Origin: Sagittula salina
GTDB taxonomy: Bacteria > Pseudomonadota > Alphaproteobacteria > Rhodobacterales > Rhodobacteraceae
DNA length: 64,000 bases
Assembly (NCBI RefSeq): GCF_017813235.1
Contig: NZ_JAGISH010000004.1
Location: 162,747-226,746 of the forward strand
Direction of reading: 5' to 3'
The stretch's first letter is position 1. Every line of letters begins with the position of its first letter. Below are positions 8,691 through 17,496 of the stretch, in pieces. A model generated the notes under the pieces. The model was not told the origin of the DNA. It was given only the letters and a program-made list of their open reading frames with translations, and searched no databases. The position numbers were made by a program, and so were the translations under genes.

Positions 8691-9482
8691 ATGAAAACGC
8701 TGCTTGCCTCTTTGCTCCTGACCCTCCCCTCGCTTGCTCAGGCGGGCGATTACGACGGTATGGTGCGCGCGTCGCTCCTGCCCGGCTGGCGGTTGCCCAA
8801 CGGCGATCACATGGCCGCGCTGCGGCTTGAACTGGCCGACGGCTGGAAAACCTACTGGCGCACGCCAGGCGATGCGGGCATCCCGCCCAGCTTCGACTGG
8901 CGCGCCTCCGGCAACCTCGAGGGCGTTTTTGTCAGTTGGCCCAGCCCGGACGTGTTCTGGCAATCGGGGATGCGCTCTGTGGGTTACAAACACGAGGTGA
9001 CCCTGCCGCTGCGCCTTAGACTGCGCGACGGCCACCGCGATGCGGAATTGCACGGCGTGATCGACATCGGCATCTGCAAGGACGTCTGCCTGCCGCAGCG
9101 GCTGGAGGTTTCGGCCACCCTGCCCGCCAGCGGTGCAAAGCCCGACCCCCGCATCGCCGCGGCAATGGCGGACCTGCCCTATGGGGCGGAGGACGCCGGC
9201 GTGACCTCGGTCGACTGCGAGATCGGACCGGCGCAGCGCGGCCTCGGCCTCAGCGTTGCGATTGATCTTCCTGGCGCCACGGGACAGGAGGAAACGGTGA
9301 TCGAATTCCGCGATCCCGAACTGTGGGTTGCGGACCCGGAAACCTCGGTACGGAACGGCCAGCTGGTGGCAAAGACCCGCATCCGCCACATGGCAAATCC
9401 CGCCTTCGCGCTCGACCGCTCTGCCATGACGCTCACCGTCCTCGGCGGGCGCATCCCGGTGGAAATTCGCGGCTGCGACTAG
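8691..9482 (+). CDS. Exported DsbD N-terminal-domain-like protein
   Basis: 263 residues: a signal peptide (MKTLLASLLLTLPSLAQA, cleavage near 18) followed by a DsbD-alpha-like immunoglobulin-type domain. The block IDIGICKDVC carries a CxxxC pair (Cys129, Cys133), and GWKTYWRTPGDAGIPP is typical of this family. In DsbD this domain passes reducing equivalents to periplasmic partners. Here the membrane and thioredoxin domains of full DsbD are absent, so a separate membrane partner would be needed. The frame is open upstream, but the signal peptide fixes the start. It converges on the RND gene with only 16 bp between them. Confidence 0.87.
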   Translation: MKTLLASLLLTLPSLAQAGDYDGMVRASLLPGWRLPNGDHMAALRLELADGWKTYWRTPGDAGIPPSFDWRASGNLEGVFVSWPSPDVFWQSGMRSVGYKHEVTLPLRLRLRDGHRDAELHGVIDIGICKDVCLPQRLEVSATLPASGAKPDPRIAAAMADLPYGAEDAGVTSVDCEIGPAQRGLGLSVAIDLPGATGQEETVIEFRDPELWVADPETSVRNGQLVAKTRIRHMANPAFALDRSAMTLTVLGGRIPVEIRGCD

Positions 9483-9498
9483 GCGCGACCTACCGCAC

Positions 9499-12400
9499 CT
9501 ACCGCGGCGCGCGGGAATGCCCGGCGCGCCTGCCCAAGGCCACCGAAACCGCCGCCACGGCGTAGAGCACCAGCACAAGCACCAGCGCCCCCGCAAGGAA
9601 CAGCCCCAGCGCAGCCGCTTCTTCGCCGCCGCCCAGCGCGGCCGGCAGCCTGCCTGCGACCGCCACCCAGCCCAGCGTCACCGCCAGCCAGCCAACAGCC
9701 GCCAGCGTGCCGCCAACCAGCATGGCGCGCACCGGCGCGGTGCGGAATCGCCAGCCCTTCTTCAGCGCGCCCCATGCCTGTCCCACATCGTGCTGCACCG
9801 CCACCAGAGAGGGCACCACCAGAAGCACCAGAACCATGCCAAAGCCGAGACCGTAGACCAGCGTCACCACCGTGGGCTTCAGGAATTGCGCGTCCGCAGA
9901 GCGTTCATAGAGCAGCGGAGCCAATCCCAGAACCGTCGTCGCCGTAGTGAGAAACACTGCCCGCAGCCGGTCCGCCGCGCCGTCGATGATGGCCGGGATC
10001 AGCCCCCGGTCGCGCCCGTACTCGTCGATCTGCGTTACCAGCACGATGGAATCGTTGATGATGATCCCGGTCATGCCAAGCAATCCGACCACGGTGAACA
10101 TGCTCGCCGGGATTTCCCACAGCCAGTGGCCAAAGATGGCACCGACCAGACCGAAGGGAATGATCGCCATGACAACCAGCGGTCGCGTCCAGCTGGCAAA
10201 AACCCACGACAGCACGAGGTAGATCCCCAGCAGCACCATCATCAGTCCCAGCTTCGCATCGTCGAGGAACCGGTCCTCCTGCTCGCTCAGGCCCGACATG
10301 CGCCAGTCCACCTGCCGGGTGTTGGCAATGCGCGGCAGGATCGCCTGCTCCAGCGCGGTCATGATCTCCGTCGCGCGCGCCGGATCGTCCTCCGAAATAT
10401 CGCCGGTCACGGAAATCAGGCGGATGCCGTTCTCCCGCCGCACCGTGGAGAATCCCGAGCGCGTCTCCACCCGCACGATATCGGCCAGTGCGACGTATTC
10501 CCCGCCCGGCGTGCGCAACATCATCCGCTCAAGGAAATCCGCCGTCAGCTCTCCGGGCGGCAGTTCCACCCGGATCGTGGCGGAGCGCGCGCCGACGGGA
10601 TAGCTCGCTGCCTCGATCCCGCCCAGCCGGTTGCGCAGCACGCGCCCCAGCCCGTCGATGTCAAAACCCAGCGCCTGCCCCTGCGGCGTCAGCTCGAGGA
10701 TCAGTTCCGCCTTGTCGTAGCTGAGGTTGTCCTCCACGGCCGACACCTCCGGGAACTGCGCCACGGCGGCCTTCAGATCCTCGGCGGCGGCCTTCAGCGT
10801 CCCCGCATCGGCACCGTAGAACTGCACGTCGAGCGCGTCGCCCCCCGGCCCCGACCGCCAGCCACGAAAGGAGATCTCCTCCACCAGAGGATGCTTTTTC
10901 ACCCTGTCCTGCAATTCGCCCACGAAGGCGAAGGAGGAATAGGGCCTCAGGTCCGCCTCTATCAGCTCGATGGAGATACCGCCAAGCTGGTCTGCGTCCT
11001 TGGTATCCGCCCCCGCCAGTCCGCGCCCGGAATTGCCGCCGATCTCTGCCATGACATAGGCCAGCGGGTTAAGGCCGTAACGGTCTTCGTATTCGCGGCC
11101 AAGCTCGTCGGTGGTCTGCTGCAGAAGGCGCGTCTGCTCCAGCGTGTCGGCGCGCTTTGCCCCCGGTGCCATGGCGAAGTTGCCGGTGACAGAGCCGCGC
11201 TCCGGCGAATTGAAGAACCGCCACTGCACCGCGCCGTCGATGAAAAGCACCGCAACCGAGGCCAGCGCCAGAACCGCCGCCGCCAACACCACGTAACGCG
11301 CCCGGATGACCAGCGCCATGACGGGGCGGAACAGCCCCTCGCGCAGCGCACGGAAGCCCCGGTTCACCGTGCGCGAGGCCGAATCGATCCCCATGTCCGA
11401 CAGTGCCGTCAGTTCCGCCGTGCGGCGCTCCGGCGCCATGCCCCGCAGGCGCAGCAGCAACGCGCCCACCACGGCGACCGCCAGCCCCAACGCACCCTGC
11501 CAGCCAAGTCCCAGCAACCAGCCACGCGCTTCGATGGCCCGGTCGTGCAGGCCCGCGACCCACGCCGGGCTGTCCCCGAAAGTGGCCCACGTGCCGTTCA
11601 GTGCGCCCGGCAGTGACAACAGAGCCAGCACCGCCAGCACGACCGCCAGCATCCCCACCAGTGCCTCCCCGATCAGACCCAGCCCTGCGCGCCATGCACG
11701 GAACCCCGCCGCCCCGCGCGGCTTCAGTGCATGCGCCATATGGCTTGGCAGGATGAAGAAGCACTCCACCAGCGAGGCAATCAGCACCGTGATGACGGTA
11801 AAGGGGATATCCGCGATCATGTCGCCGAACCGGCCGCTGATCGCGGTCAGTCCGAAGAAGGCGATGACGGTGGTCAGCGTGGCGGAGAACACCGGCAATG
11901 CCATGCGCTGCGCCGACCGTTCCGCCGCCTCGAAGGGCCCGAGGCCCCGTCGTGCCAGCGAATCCGCGTGTTCGCCTACCACGATGGCGTCATCCACCAC
12001 GATGCCCAGCGTGATGATCAACGCAAACAGCGAGATCATGTTGATCGTCAACCCGCCCACGTACATCAGCGCGATGGCCGCCAGAAGCGAGGTCGGGATG
12101 CCCGCCGCCACCCAGAAAGCGGTCTTCGTGTTCAGGAACAGGAACAGCAGCCCCACGACCAGCACCAGCCCCATAAGTGCATTGTCCGTCAGCAGGTTGA
12201 GCCGCCCGGTGATCGCCTCTGACCGGGTGCGGATCAGGTCGATGGTCACGCCCTCGGGGAGCGAGGCCTGATAGTCGGCGGCGACCTCCTCCACCTGCTT
12301 CTGGATGGCGATGGCGTCGCCCTTGTCGGACCGGTCCACCCGCACGCTGATCGCCGCGTTGGGCCCGACGAAGTAACCGCGTTCGCGGTCGACCCCCTCC

Positions 12401-13194
12401 TCCCGGACGCGGGCCACATCGCCCACCGTCAGCTTCGTCCCGTCAGCCCGCGCCCGCAGGCTGATTTCCGCGATGTCCTCGGCGCTTCGTTTCTCGACAC
12501 CCGTCCGGACCCGCGCCCCGGCGCCGTCGACCTCGCCCGCCGGGTCGGCGTCGACCTCTGCCGCAATGGCCGCAGCGATCTCCGCCATGGTCACGTCGTG
12601 CTCGATCAGCGTGGCCGTCGGAACCTCCACCACCACCCGTGGCGCGGCAATGCCCTGGATCGTGGTGCGCGTCACGCCGTCGGCGAACAGTCGCGCCACG
12701 AATTCATCGGCAAAGCGCGCCAGCTGGTCGACGCCCACCGGCCCGGTGATGACCACATCCGTCACCCGATCGCGCCAACCGCCCCGCCGGACCGAAGGCG
12801 CGTCCGCCTCTTCTGGAAGGCCGGATGCCGAATCGACCGCTTGCTGCACCTCATCGGCGGCGCGGCCCATGTCCCAGCCCGGCTCGAACGTCAGGTCGAT
12901 GGAGGCCCGCCCCTCGCGCGAGCTGCTCTCGGAGCTTTCCACCCCCTCGACCGCCAGAAGCGCCGGTTCCAGAACCTGCACGATAGCGGCGTCCACGTCC
13001 TCCGCGCCCGCCCCGTCCCAACTGACCGAAACCGACAGATCGTCCACGATCACGTCCGGAAAGAACTGCGCCCGCATGTTCGGCACCGCCAGCAGGCCCG
13101 CCGCCAGCAGGATCACGAAGATCAGGTTCGACACCGTGGGGTGCCGGGTGAAGTAGGACAGTAATCCGCCGACCTTCGTTACGTCCCGCGCCAT
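9499..13194 (-). CDS. RND efflux transporter permease with extra membrane segments
   Basis: AcrB/AcrD/AcrF-type inner-membrane proton/drug antiporter of 1231 residues, against about 1040 for standard members. The proton-relay block GIVVDDAIVVGEH lies near residues 397-409 (Asp401, Asp402). The additional length sits in two places. About 100 residues with two hydrophobic stretches (near 507-530 and 558-582) fall between the two repeats. A C-terminal extension has two more hydrophobic stretches. It is preceded by its membrane-fusion partner (23-bp gap), so the two form an operon. No outer-membrane channel or regulator gene adjoins. Substrate unknown. Confidence 0.94.
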   Translation of the reverse strand: MARDVTKVGGLLSYFTRHPTVSNLIFVILLAAGLLAVPNMRAQFFPDVIVDDLSVSVSWDGAGAEDVDAAIVQVLEPALLAVEGVESSESSSREGRASIDLTFEPGWDMGRAADEVQQAVDSASGLPEEADAPSVRRGGWRDRVTDVVITGPVGVDQLARFADEFVARLFADGVTRTTIQGIAAPRVVVEVPTATLIEHDVTMAEIAAAIAAEVDADPAGEVDGAGARVRTGVEKRSAEDIAEISLRARADGTKLTVGDVARVREEGVDRERGYFVGPNAAISVRVDRSDKGDAIAIQKQVEEVAADYQASLPEGVTIDLIRTRSEAITGRLNLLTDNALMGLVLVVGLLFLFLNTKTAFWVAAGIPTSLLAAIALMYVGGLTINMISLFALIITLGIVVDDAIVVGEHADSLARRGLGPFEAAERSAQRMALPVFSATLTTVIAFFGLTAISGRFGDMIADIPFTVITVLIASLVECFFILPSHMAHALKPRGAAGFRAWRAGLGLIGEALVGMLAVVLAVLALLSLPGALNGTWATFGDSPAWVAGLHDRAIEARGWLLGLGWQGALGLAVAVVGALLLRLRGMAPERRTAELTALSDMGIDSASRTVNRGFRALREGLFRPVMALVIRARYVVLAAAVLALASVAVLFIDGAVQWRFFNSPERGSVTGNFAMAPGAKRADTLEQTRLLQQTTDELGREYEDRYGLNPLAYVMAEIGGNSGRGLAGADTKDADQLGGISIELIEADLRPYSSFAFVGELQDRVKKHPLVEEISFRGWRSGPGGDALDVQFYGADAGTLKAAAEDLKAAVAQFPEVSAVEDNLSYDKAELILELTPQGQALGFDIDGLGRVLRNRLGGIEAASYPVGARSATIRVELPPGELTADFLERMMLRTPGGEYVALADIVRVETRSGFSTVRRENGIRLISVTGDISEDDPARATEIMTALEQAILPRIANTRQVDWRMSGLSEQEDRFLDDAKLGLMMVLLGIYLVLSWVFASWTRPLVVMAIIPFGLVGAIFGHWLWEIPASMFTVVGLLGMTGIIINDSIVLVTQIDEYGRDRGLIPAIIDGAADRLRAVFLTTATTVLGLAPLLYERSADAQFLKPTVVTLVYGLGFGMVLVLLVVPSLVAVQHDVGQAWGALKKGWRFRTAPVRAMLVGGTLAAVGWLAVTLGWVAVAGRLPAALGGGEEAAALGLFLAGALVLVLVLYAVAAVSVALGRRAGHSRAPR

Positions 13195-13217
13195 GCGCTT
13201 CTCCCCCGGTTACGACC

Positions 13218-14681
13218 TCAGCCGCCCATCCGCTGTTCGATCCGGGCCACCACCTCGGCGGGGACCATGTCCTGCTGCAGCTGCGCCAGAACGCGGGTCT
13301 TGGCCTCTGGCGGCATCCGATTGTTGCCCTCGACGAAGGCGACCAACCTTGCCCGGCGCTCCTCGGAGAGCGCGACCATATCCGGCGCGGGCTCCTGACC
13401 GCGGGCTTTGGCGCCCTCTGCCCGGATAGGCGCCACCTTGATCCCCGCGCCCAGCAGCGGCGTGCGCTCCGCAACCACCTCCCGCCCTCTGAGACCCGGC
13501 GCGCGCACCAGCACCGTGTCGCCCTGCCGCCGCTCCAGCGTGACCGCGACGACCTCCAGCCGTTGGTCCTCGTCAAGCGCCAGCACCGTGTTGTCCGCCC
13601 CTAGCGCCGTGGCCGGCAGTCGTGCCACACGGTCCAGCGCGGGCTCCTCGATCTCCACCGTGACAAAATCGCCGGGCTTGAAACCGTGGGCCGCGCCCAG
13701 CGTGGCAAACAGCAGCCGCCCGGTCTGCCCTTCGCCGACCGACGCGCTTTCCCTCGAAAGCTGCCCCGTGGCCTGCAAAGCCGTGCCGTAGCCATCCATC
13801 TTCACCGCCACCTTCGCGGGTCGCAGCCCCTCCGGCCCGATAAGTCGCGCGTACTGCGAGGTAGAAACCCGGAACGCCACCTCGAGCGCGTCCGGGTCCA
13901 CCAGCTGCGCCAGTTGTTCGTTCTGCGACACCAGCCGCCCCGCCACCACCGAAACGCCTGTCAGAGTGCCGGAGAAGGCGGCGCGGATCTCCGTATCGGC
14001 CAGCCGTCGCGCGGCCTCGTCGCGGGCGATTTCTGCACGGCGCTGCGCAGTCTTTGCCTGATCGATGCGCGCCTCGGCCGTGGCCACCGCCTGCCGCTGG
14101 TTCAGCACCGCCTGCCGCGCCGAGGACAACGCCAGTTCCGCCGTCTCCACCGTCGCCTCAGACCCCACACGCCGCACCAGCAGGTCCTTTGCCCGCTGCA
14201 GGGCTTGCTCGCGCAGGCGCACCTGATCCTCCGCCGCCACCAGTTCGTCGCGGGCGATGCCGATCGCGCGGCCGGCCTCGCGGCCCTCCGCCTGCGCGTC
14301 CATGAGGTCGCTTTCAGCGCGGTCCAGCGCGGCCTGCGCCTCCACCGGGTCGATGCGCGCCAGAAGCTGGCTGTCCGTCACCCGGCCGCCCTCCACGAAC
14401 TCCGGTGCGAGGTCGATCAGCGCGCCCGAAGACGCCGCGCGCAGTTCCAGCGTCCGGCTGCTCTGCACTTCGCCGAAAACCGACAGGATCGGCACCACGC
14501 TGCCCGTTTCCACCGTGACGGTGTTGACGCTGAAGACGCGCTCCTGGGCGGGGCGACGGCGCGGTTCTTCGTTCATTCTTGCCTGAACTGCGTCGCGCAC
14601 CATCAGACCCGCCCAGGCCAGCAGCCCGAGCGTCAAGGCAAACAGGAAGAGCCCCGTCAGGCTCTTGCGAAGAAACCGCAT
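13218..14681 (-). CDS. RND efflux periplasmic adaptor (HlyD/MFP family)
   Basis: Membrane-fusion protein of 487 residues linking the downstream RND pump to an outer-membrane channel. It has an N-terminal anchor (about residues 9-27), a lipoyl-like half domain, an alanine/glutamate-rich coiled-coil hairpin (about 95-210), a second lipoyl half with ATEIRAAFSGTLTGVSV-type sequence, then beta-barrel domains. The start at MRFLRKSLTG has GGAG ten bases upstream. The open frame extends further without homology. The C-terminal ~60 residues (EERRARLVAFVEGNNRMP onward) are helical and charged, unusual for the family. First gene of the two-gene pump operon. Confidence 0.93.
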   Translation of the reverse strand: MRFLRKSLTGLFLFALTLGLLAWAGLMVRDAVQARMNEEPRRRPAQERVFSVNTVTVETGSVVPILSVFGEVQSSRTLELRAASSGALIDLAPEFVEGGRVTDSQLLARIDPVEAQAALDRAESDLMDAQAEGREAGRAIGIARDELVAAEDQVRLREQALQRAKDLLVRRVGSEATVETAELALSSARQAVLNQRQAVATAEARIDQAKTAQRRAEIARDEAARRLADTEIRAAFSGTLTGVSVVAGRLVSQNEQLAQLVDPDALEVAFRVSTSQYARLIGPEGLRPAKVAVKMDGYGTALQATGQLSRESASVGEGQTGRLLFATLGAAHGFKPGDFVTVEIEEPALDRVARLPATALGADNTVLALDEDQRLEVVAVTLERRQGDTVLVRAPGLRGREVVAERTPLLGAGIKVAPIRAEGAKARGQEPAPDMVALSEERRARLVAFVEGNNRMPPEAKTRVLAQLQQDMVPAEVVARIEQRMGG

Positions 14682-14774
14682 GCACTCACTCCATCGGCGC
14701 ACCGAGCACGCCCGAATTTTACCGGCAATGCCTTGGCCCGGCAATTGATCTACGCAGTGATACGCCGCAGCGGA

Positions 14775-15317
14775 TCACTTCCGTCGCTGGTGTTCGTCCA
14801 GACGCGGAAATATTTCGACGAAATTGCAGGGGCGGTGGCGGTAATCCAGCTGCCACTTCAGGATTTCGTCCCAGGCATCCTTGCAGGCCCCAGTGCTGCC
14901 GGGCAGTGCGAACAGGTAGGTGCCGCCCGCCACGCCCCCGGTGGCGCGGCTCTGCACGGCACTGGTGCCGATCTTCTGGAAGGAAACCATGGTAAAGACC
15001 GTGCCGAATGCGTCGATTTCCTTTTCGTAGACGTCGCGATGCGCCTCCACCGTCACATCGCGCCCCGTCAGCCCGGTACCGCCGGTCGAGATCACCACAT
15101 CCACCTCCGGGTCAGCGATCCACGTCCGCAATTGCACCGAGATCTCCGCGCGTTCGTCCTTCACGATCTTGCGATCCGCCAGATGATGGCCCGCTTCCGT
15201 CAGACGCTGCACCAGCGTGTCACCGGATCGGTCTTCGGCCAGCCCGCGCGTATCGCTCACCGTCAGCACCGCGATTCGGACCGGGATAAATTCCTTGCTC
15301 TCGTCGATACGGGACAT
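14775..15317 (-). CDS. moaB: Molybdenum cofactor biosynthesis protein MoaB
   Basis: MoaB/MogA-family protein (180 residues) that adenylylates molybdopterin before metal insertion. Family blocks are IAVLTVSDTRGLAEDRSGD, the nucleotide-binding STGGTGLTGRDVT, and FALPGSTGACKDAWDEIL. It is the last gene of a minus-strand chain behind the exported unknown (15-bp gap), LysE and the uracil-DNA glycosylase-like gene. That link probably reflects co-transcription rather than shared function. Confidence 0.95.
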   Translation of the reverse strand: MSRIDESKEFIPVRIAVLTVSDTRGLAEDRSGDTLVQRLTEAGHHLADRKIVKDERAEISVQLRTWIADPEVDVVISTGGTGLTGRDVTVEAHRDVYEKEIDAFGTVFTMVSFQKIGTSAVQSRATGGVAGGTYLFALPGSTGACKDAWDEILKWQLDYRHRPCNFVEIFPRLDEHQRRK

Positions 15318-15332
15318 GGCTTGCGGTTCCTT

Positions 15333-15953
15333 TCAAAGGCAGGGTTGCGACACCGGCAATCTCGGCACGGCGAGCGCCTTGTCAAGCACGGGTGCGAAGG
15401 CCTCCGAGGCCAGCGCTCCGGCAAAGCCCTGCAGCCCCGCGTCCGGCGCGCCGCAGGCCCTCGGTGCAATATCCTCCTGCCATCGGGCCAACCGCGCCTC
15501 GAGCCACTCTTCGGCGTCGGCCGGATCGCGCTCCGGCACGCCATTTGCCAGCACGAAACGGGTGATCCGCCGCAGGCGTGTCTCCAGCATGGCGGCCTCG
15601 GCCTTTGGCGGGGTCCAGGGGCAGCTGCGCCCCATGGCGACCAGTTCGAAATAAAGGTCGAAAAGACAGCCCACCGCGCCGTCGCCGGTGGCGTCGATGC
15701 CGGTATAGGTCACCTCCCCGTTGGGGCCGATCAGGCGCCGCAGCTCGATCCCCGGCGGCACCGCCAGCAGGTCCACAGCCCGCCCGTCGATTTCGCCCCC
15801 CGGCACGATCTCCGGCTCATGCTCGGCAAAGACCGCAGCGTAGTCGACCGTCTGCGCCTCCGCCTCCATGCCCCAGCAGACCGGTCCCCAGCAAAACGAA
15901 CCCAACCCGACCAGCAGCGCCGTCAGCCGTATGCGATCCCGCCCGGGCCTCAC
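15333..15953 (-). CDS. Exported protein of unknown function
   Basis: 206 residues starting at a GTG whose GTGA overlaps the LysE stop codon, so translation is probably coupled. The N-terminus (RDRIRLTALLVGLGSFCWG) looks like a signal peptide. The mature part is acidic, with WLEARLARWQEDIAPRACGA near the end and several cysteines (in AVGCLFDL, MGRSCPW, APRACGA and the C-terminus). I do not recognise a domain. Neighbours give no functional hint: a LysE exporter upstream, moaB 15 bp downstream. Confidence 0.75.
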   Translation of the reverse strand: MRPGRDRIRLTALLVGLGSFCWGPVCWGMEAEAQTVDYAAVFAEHEPEIVPGGEIDGRAVDLLAVPPGIELRRLIGPNGEVTYTGIDATGDGAVGCLFDLYFELVAMGRSCPWTPPKAEAAMLETRLRRITRFVLANGVPERDPADAEEWLEARLARWQEDIAPRACGAPDAGLQGFAGALASEAFAPVLDKALAVPRLPVSQPCL

Positions 15954-16558
15954 GCCGCCAGCCGCAGCGCCAGCCCGCCGAACAGCGTGCCGCAGGCGTA
16001 GCGCAGCCCCCGCTCCGTCCGCGTGCCGCCTTGCAGATGCCGCCGCAGCCGCCCCGCGAACTGCCCAACAAGACCGTTTACCACAAGCCCGCCCGCGCTC
16101 ATCATCGCGCCGAGGATCAGGAACTGCGCCAGCACCGGCCCCTCCGGGTTCACGAATTGCGGCACGAAGGCCAGAACGAAGAGGATGAACTTCGGGTTCG
16201 TCAGGTTGACGACAAATCCCTGCCTTGCAGCGCGCACAGGCGACAGCGGCGGTGCGTCGACCCCGGCGAGCGGTGTGCGAAAGGTCTTCCACGCGATGAA
16301 GGCGAGGTAGGCCGCCCCCGCCCAGCGGATCACGTCAAAGGCGCCGGGCAGCGCCGCCACCAGTGCGCCCAGCCCCAACCCCGCCACCGCGACGTGCAGC
16401 ATCCCGCTCGAGGCCACGCCCGCCGAGGCCGCCCATCCGCAGCGCGGTCCGCCCCGCAGTCCCTGCGCCATGCAGAACAGCATGTCCGGGCCAGGGGTGA
16501 TGTTCAGCGCAAGCCCCGCCGGCAGGAATGCCAGCAGCATCACGGGATCGACAATCAT
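15950..16558 (-). CDS. LysE/RhtB family amino-acid exporter
   Basis: Inner-membrane exporter of 202 residues with about six hydrophobic segments. It has the family's early [18 protein letters not shown] block (17-34) and [17 protein letters not shown] in the middle. Substrates of the family are amino acids or their analogues and cannot be read from sequence. The start overlaps the preceding gene's stop as ATGA, and its stop overlaps the next gene's GTG. Confidence 0.93.
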   Translation of the reverse strand: MIVDPVMLLAFLPAGLALNITPGPDMLFCMAQGLRGGPRCGWAASAGVASSGMLHVAVAGLGLGALVAALPGAFDVIRWAGAAYLAFIAWKTFRTPLAGVDAPPLSPVRAARQGFVVNLTNPKFILFVLAFVPQFVNPEGPVLAQFLILGAMMSAGGLVVNGLVGQFAGRLRRHLQGGTRTERGLRYACGTLFGGLALRLAA

Positions 16559-17346
16559 TTCGCCTTCCCTCCGGTGAGTTTCGCTTGAAGGTCCAGAAGG
16601 TCCGCCCAGGCCTCACGCTTGGCGATGGGCGTGCGCAACAGGTATGCCGGGTGGAACATGGGCAGCGCAGGCTTCCCCAACGCCTCTGTCCAGCGGCCGC
16701 GCAGCCGGGTGATCCCGCGCTTTCCCAGCATCGTCTGACAGGAGATATTGCCCATCACCACCAGCACCTCCGGCGCGGCCAGTTCGACGTGGCGCCGCAG
16801 GAACGGCAGCATCATGGCGATTTCCTCCGCCGAGGGGTCGCGGTTCTGCGGCGGCCGCCACGGCATGACGTTGGTGATGTAGACCGACTCCGCCCGGCTC
16901 AGCCCGATCGCCGCCAGCATCCGGTCCAGCAACTGCCCCGCACGCCCGACAAAGGGCTTGCCCTGCTGATCCTCGTCCCGCCCCGGCGCCTCGCCCACGA
17001 TCATCACCCGCGACCCCGGCACCCCGTCGGAAAACACGAGGTTGCGCGCGCCGCGCTTCAACTCGCAGTGGTCAAACGCCGACAGCGCCGCCTGCAGACT
17101 GTCCAGCGTACCTGCCGCCCGTGCCACGGCCTCCGCCTCGGCCACCGGATCGATCTCCGGCTCCCGCGCCACAGGCACCGACGCCGCCGCGCCCGTACCG
17201 CGCCGACGCGATTCCCGTGCGGCCTTCGCCTCGACCTCCAGCGCAAAGCGATCCACAGGCCCCTCCGAGATCACCTCGAAGACGCCCATCTCGATCTGCC
17301 ATTCCAGTGCCGCCCGCGCCGCGTGCCAGTCCAGTGCCGATTCCAT
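16555..17346 (-). CDS. Family 4-like uracil-DNA glycosylase lacking the Fe-S cysteines
   Basis: Removes uracil from DNA if active (263 residues). The N-terminal ~80 residues are a variable linker. The catalytic domain has [20 protein letters not shown] (118-137) and the late HPAYLL motif (232-237). Classical family 4 enzymes bind a 4Fe-4S cluster through four cysteines. Here only Cys94 and Cys203 exist, and the usual cysteine in NVxxCRPPxNR is Trp163. The start is placed at MESALDW, which has AGGA eight bases upstream. An ATG three codons earlier lacks a spaced ribosome site. It overlaps the LysE gene as ATGA. Confidence 0.88.
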   Translation of the reverse strand: MESALDWHAARAALEWQIEMGVFEVISEGPVDRFALEVEAKAARESRRRGTGAAASVPVAREPEIDPVAEAEAVARAAGTLDSLQAALSAFDHCELKRGARNLVFSDGVPGSRVMIVGEAPGRDEDQQGKPFVGRAGQLLDRMLAAIGLSRAESVYITNVMPWRPPQNRDPSAEEIAMMLPFLRRHVELAAPEVLVVMGNISCQTMLGKRGITRLRGRWTEALGKPALPMFHPAYLLRTPIAKREAWADLLDLQAKLTGGKAK

Positions 17347-17390
17347 GGAAACCATCCTACGCTGCCGTCGGGCAAAGGAAAATCACCCCT

Positions 17391-17414
17391 GCTTCTCCGT
17401 GATGCAAATACTCA
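17391..17414 (-). repeat. Intergenic element copy 3
   Basis: On the minus strand TGAGTATTTGCATCACGGAG is followed by AAGC. It shares GAGTATTT and the GAAGC end with the copies near 2153 and 21246. It lies between the divergent uracil-DNA glycosylase-like gene and pyrB. Confidence 0.55.
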
Positions 17415-17496
17415 TCTTCCGCCCGCCGCCACCCCGCACTTGCCCCGCCGCCCCGGCGCCAATAAACACATTGCGTCATCACACGAGGACCGACCC

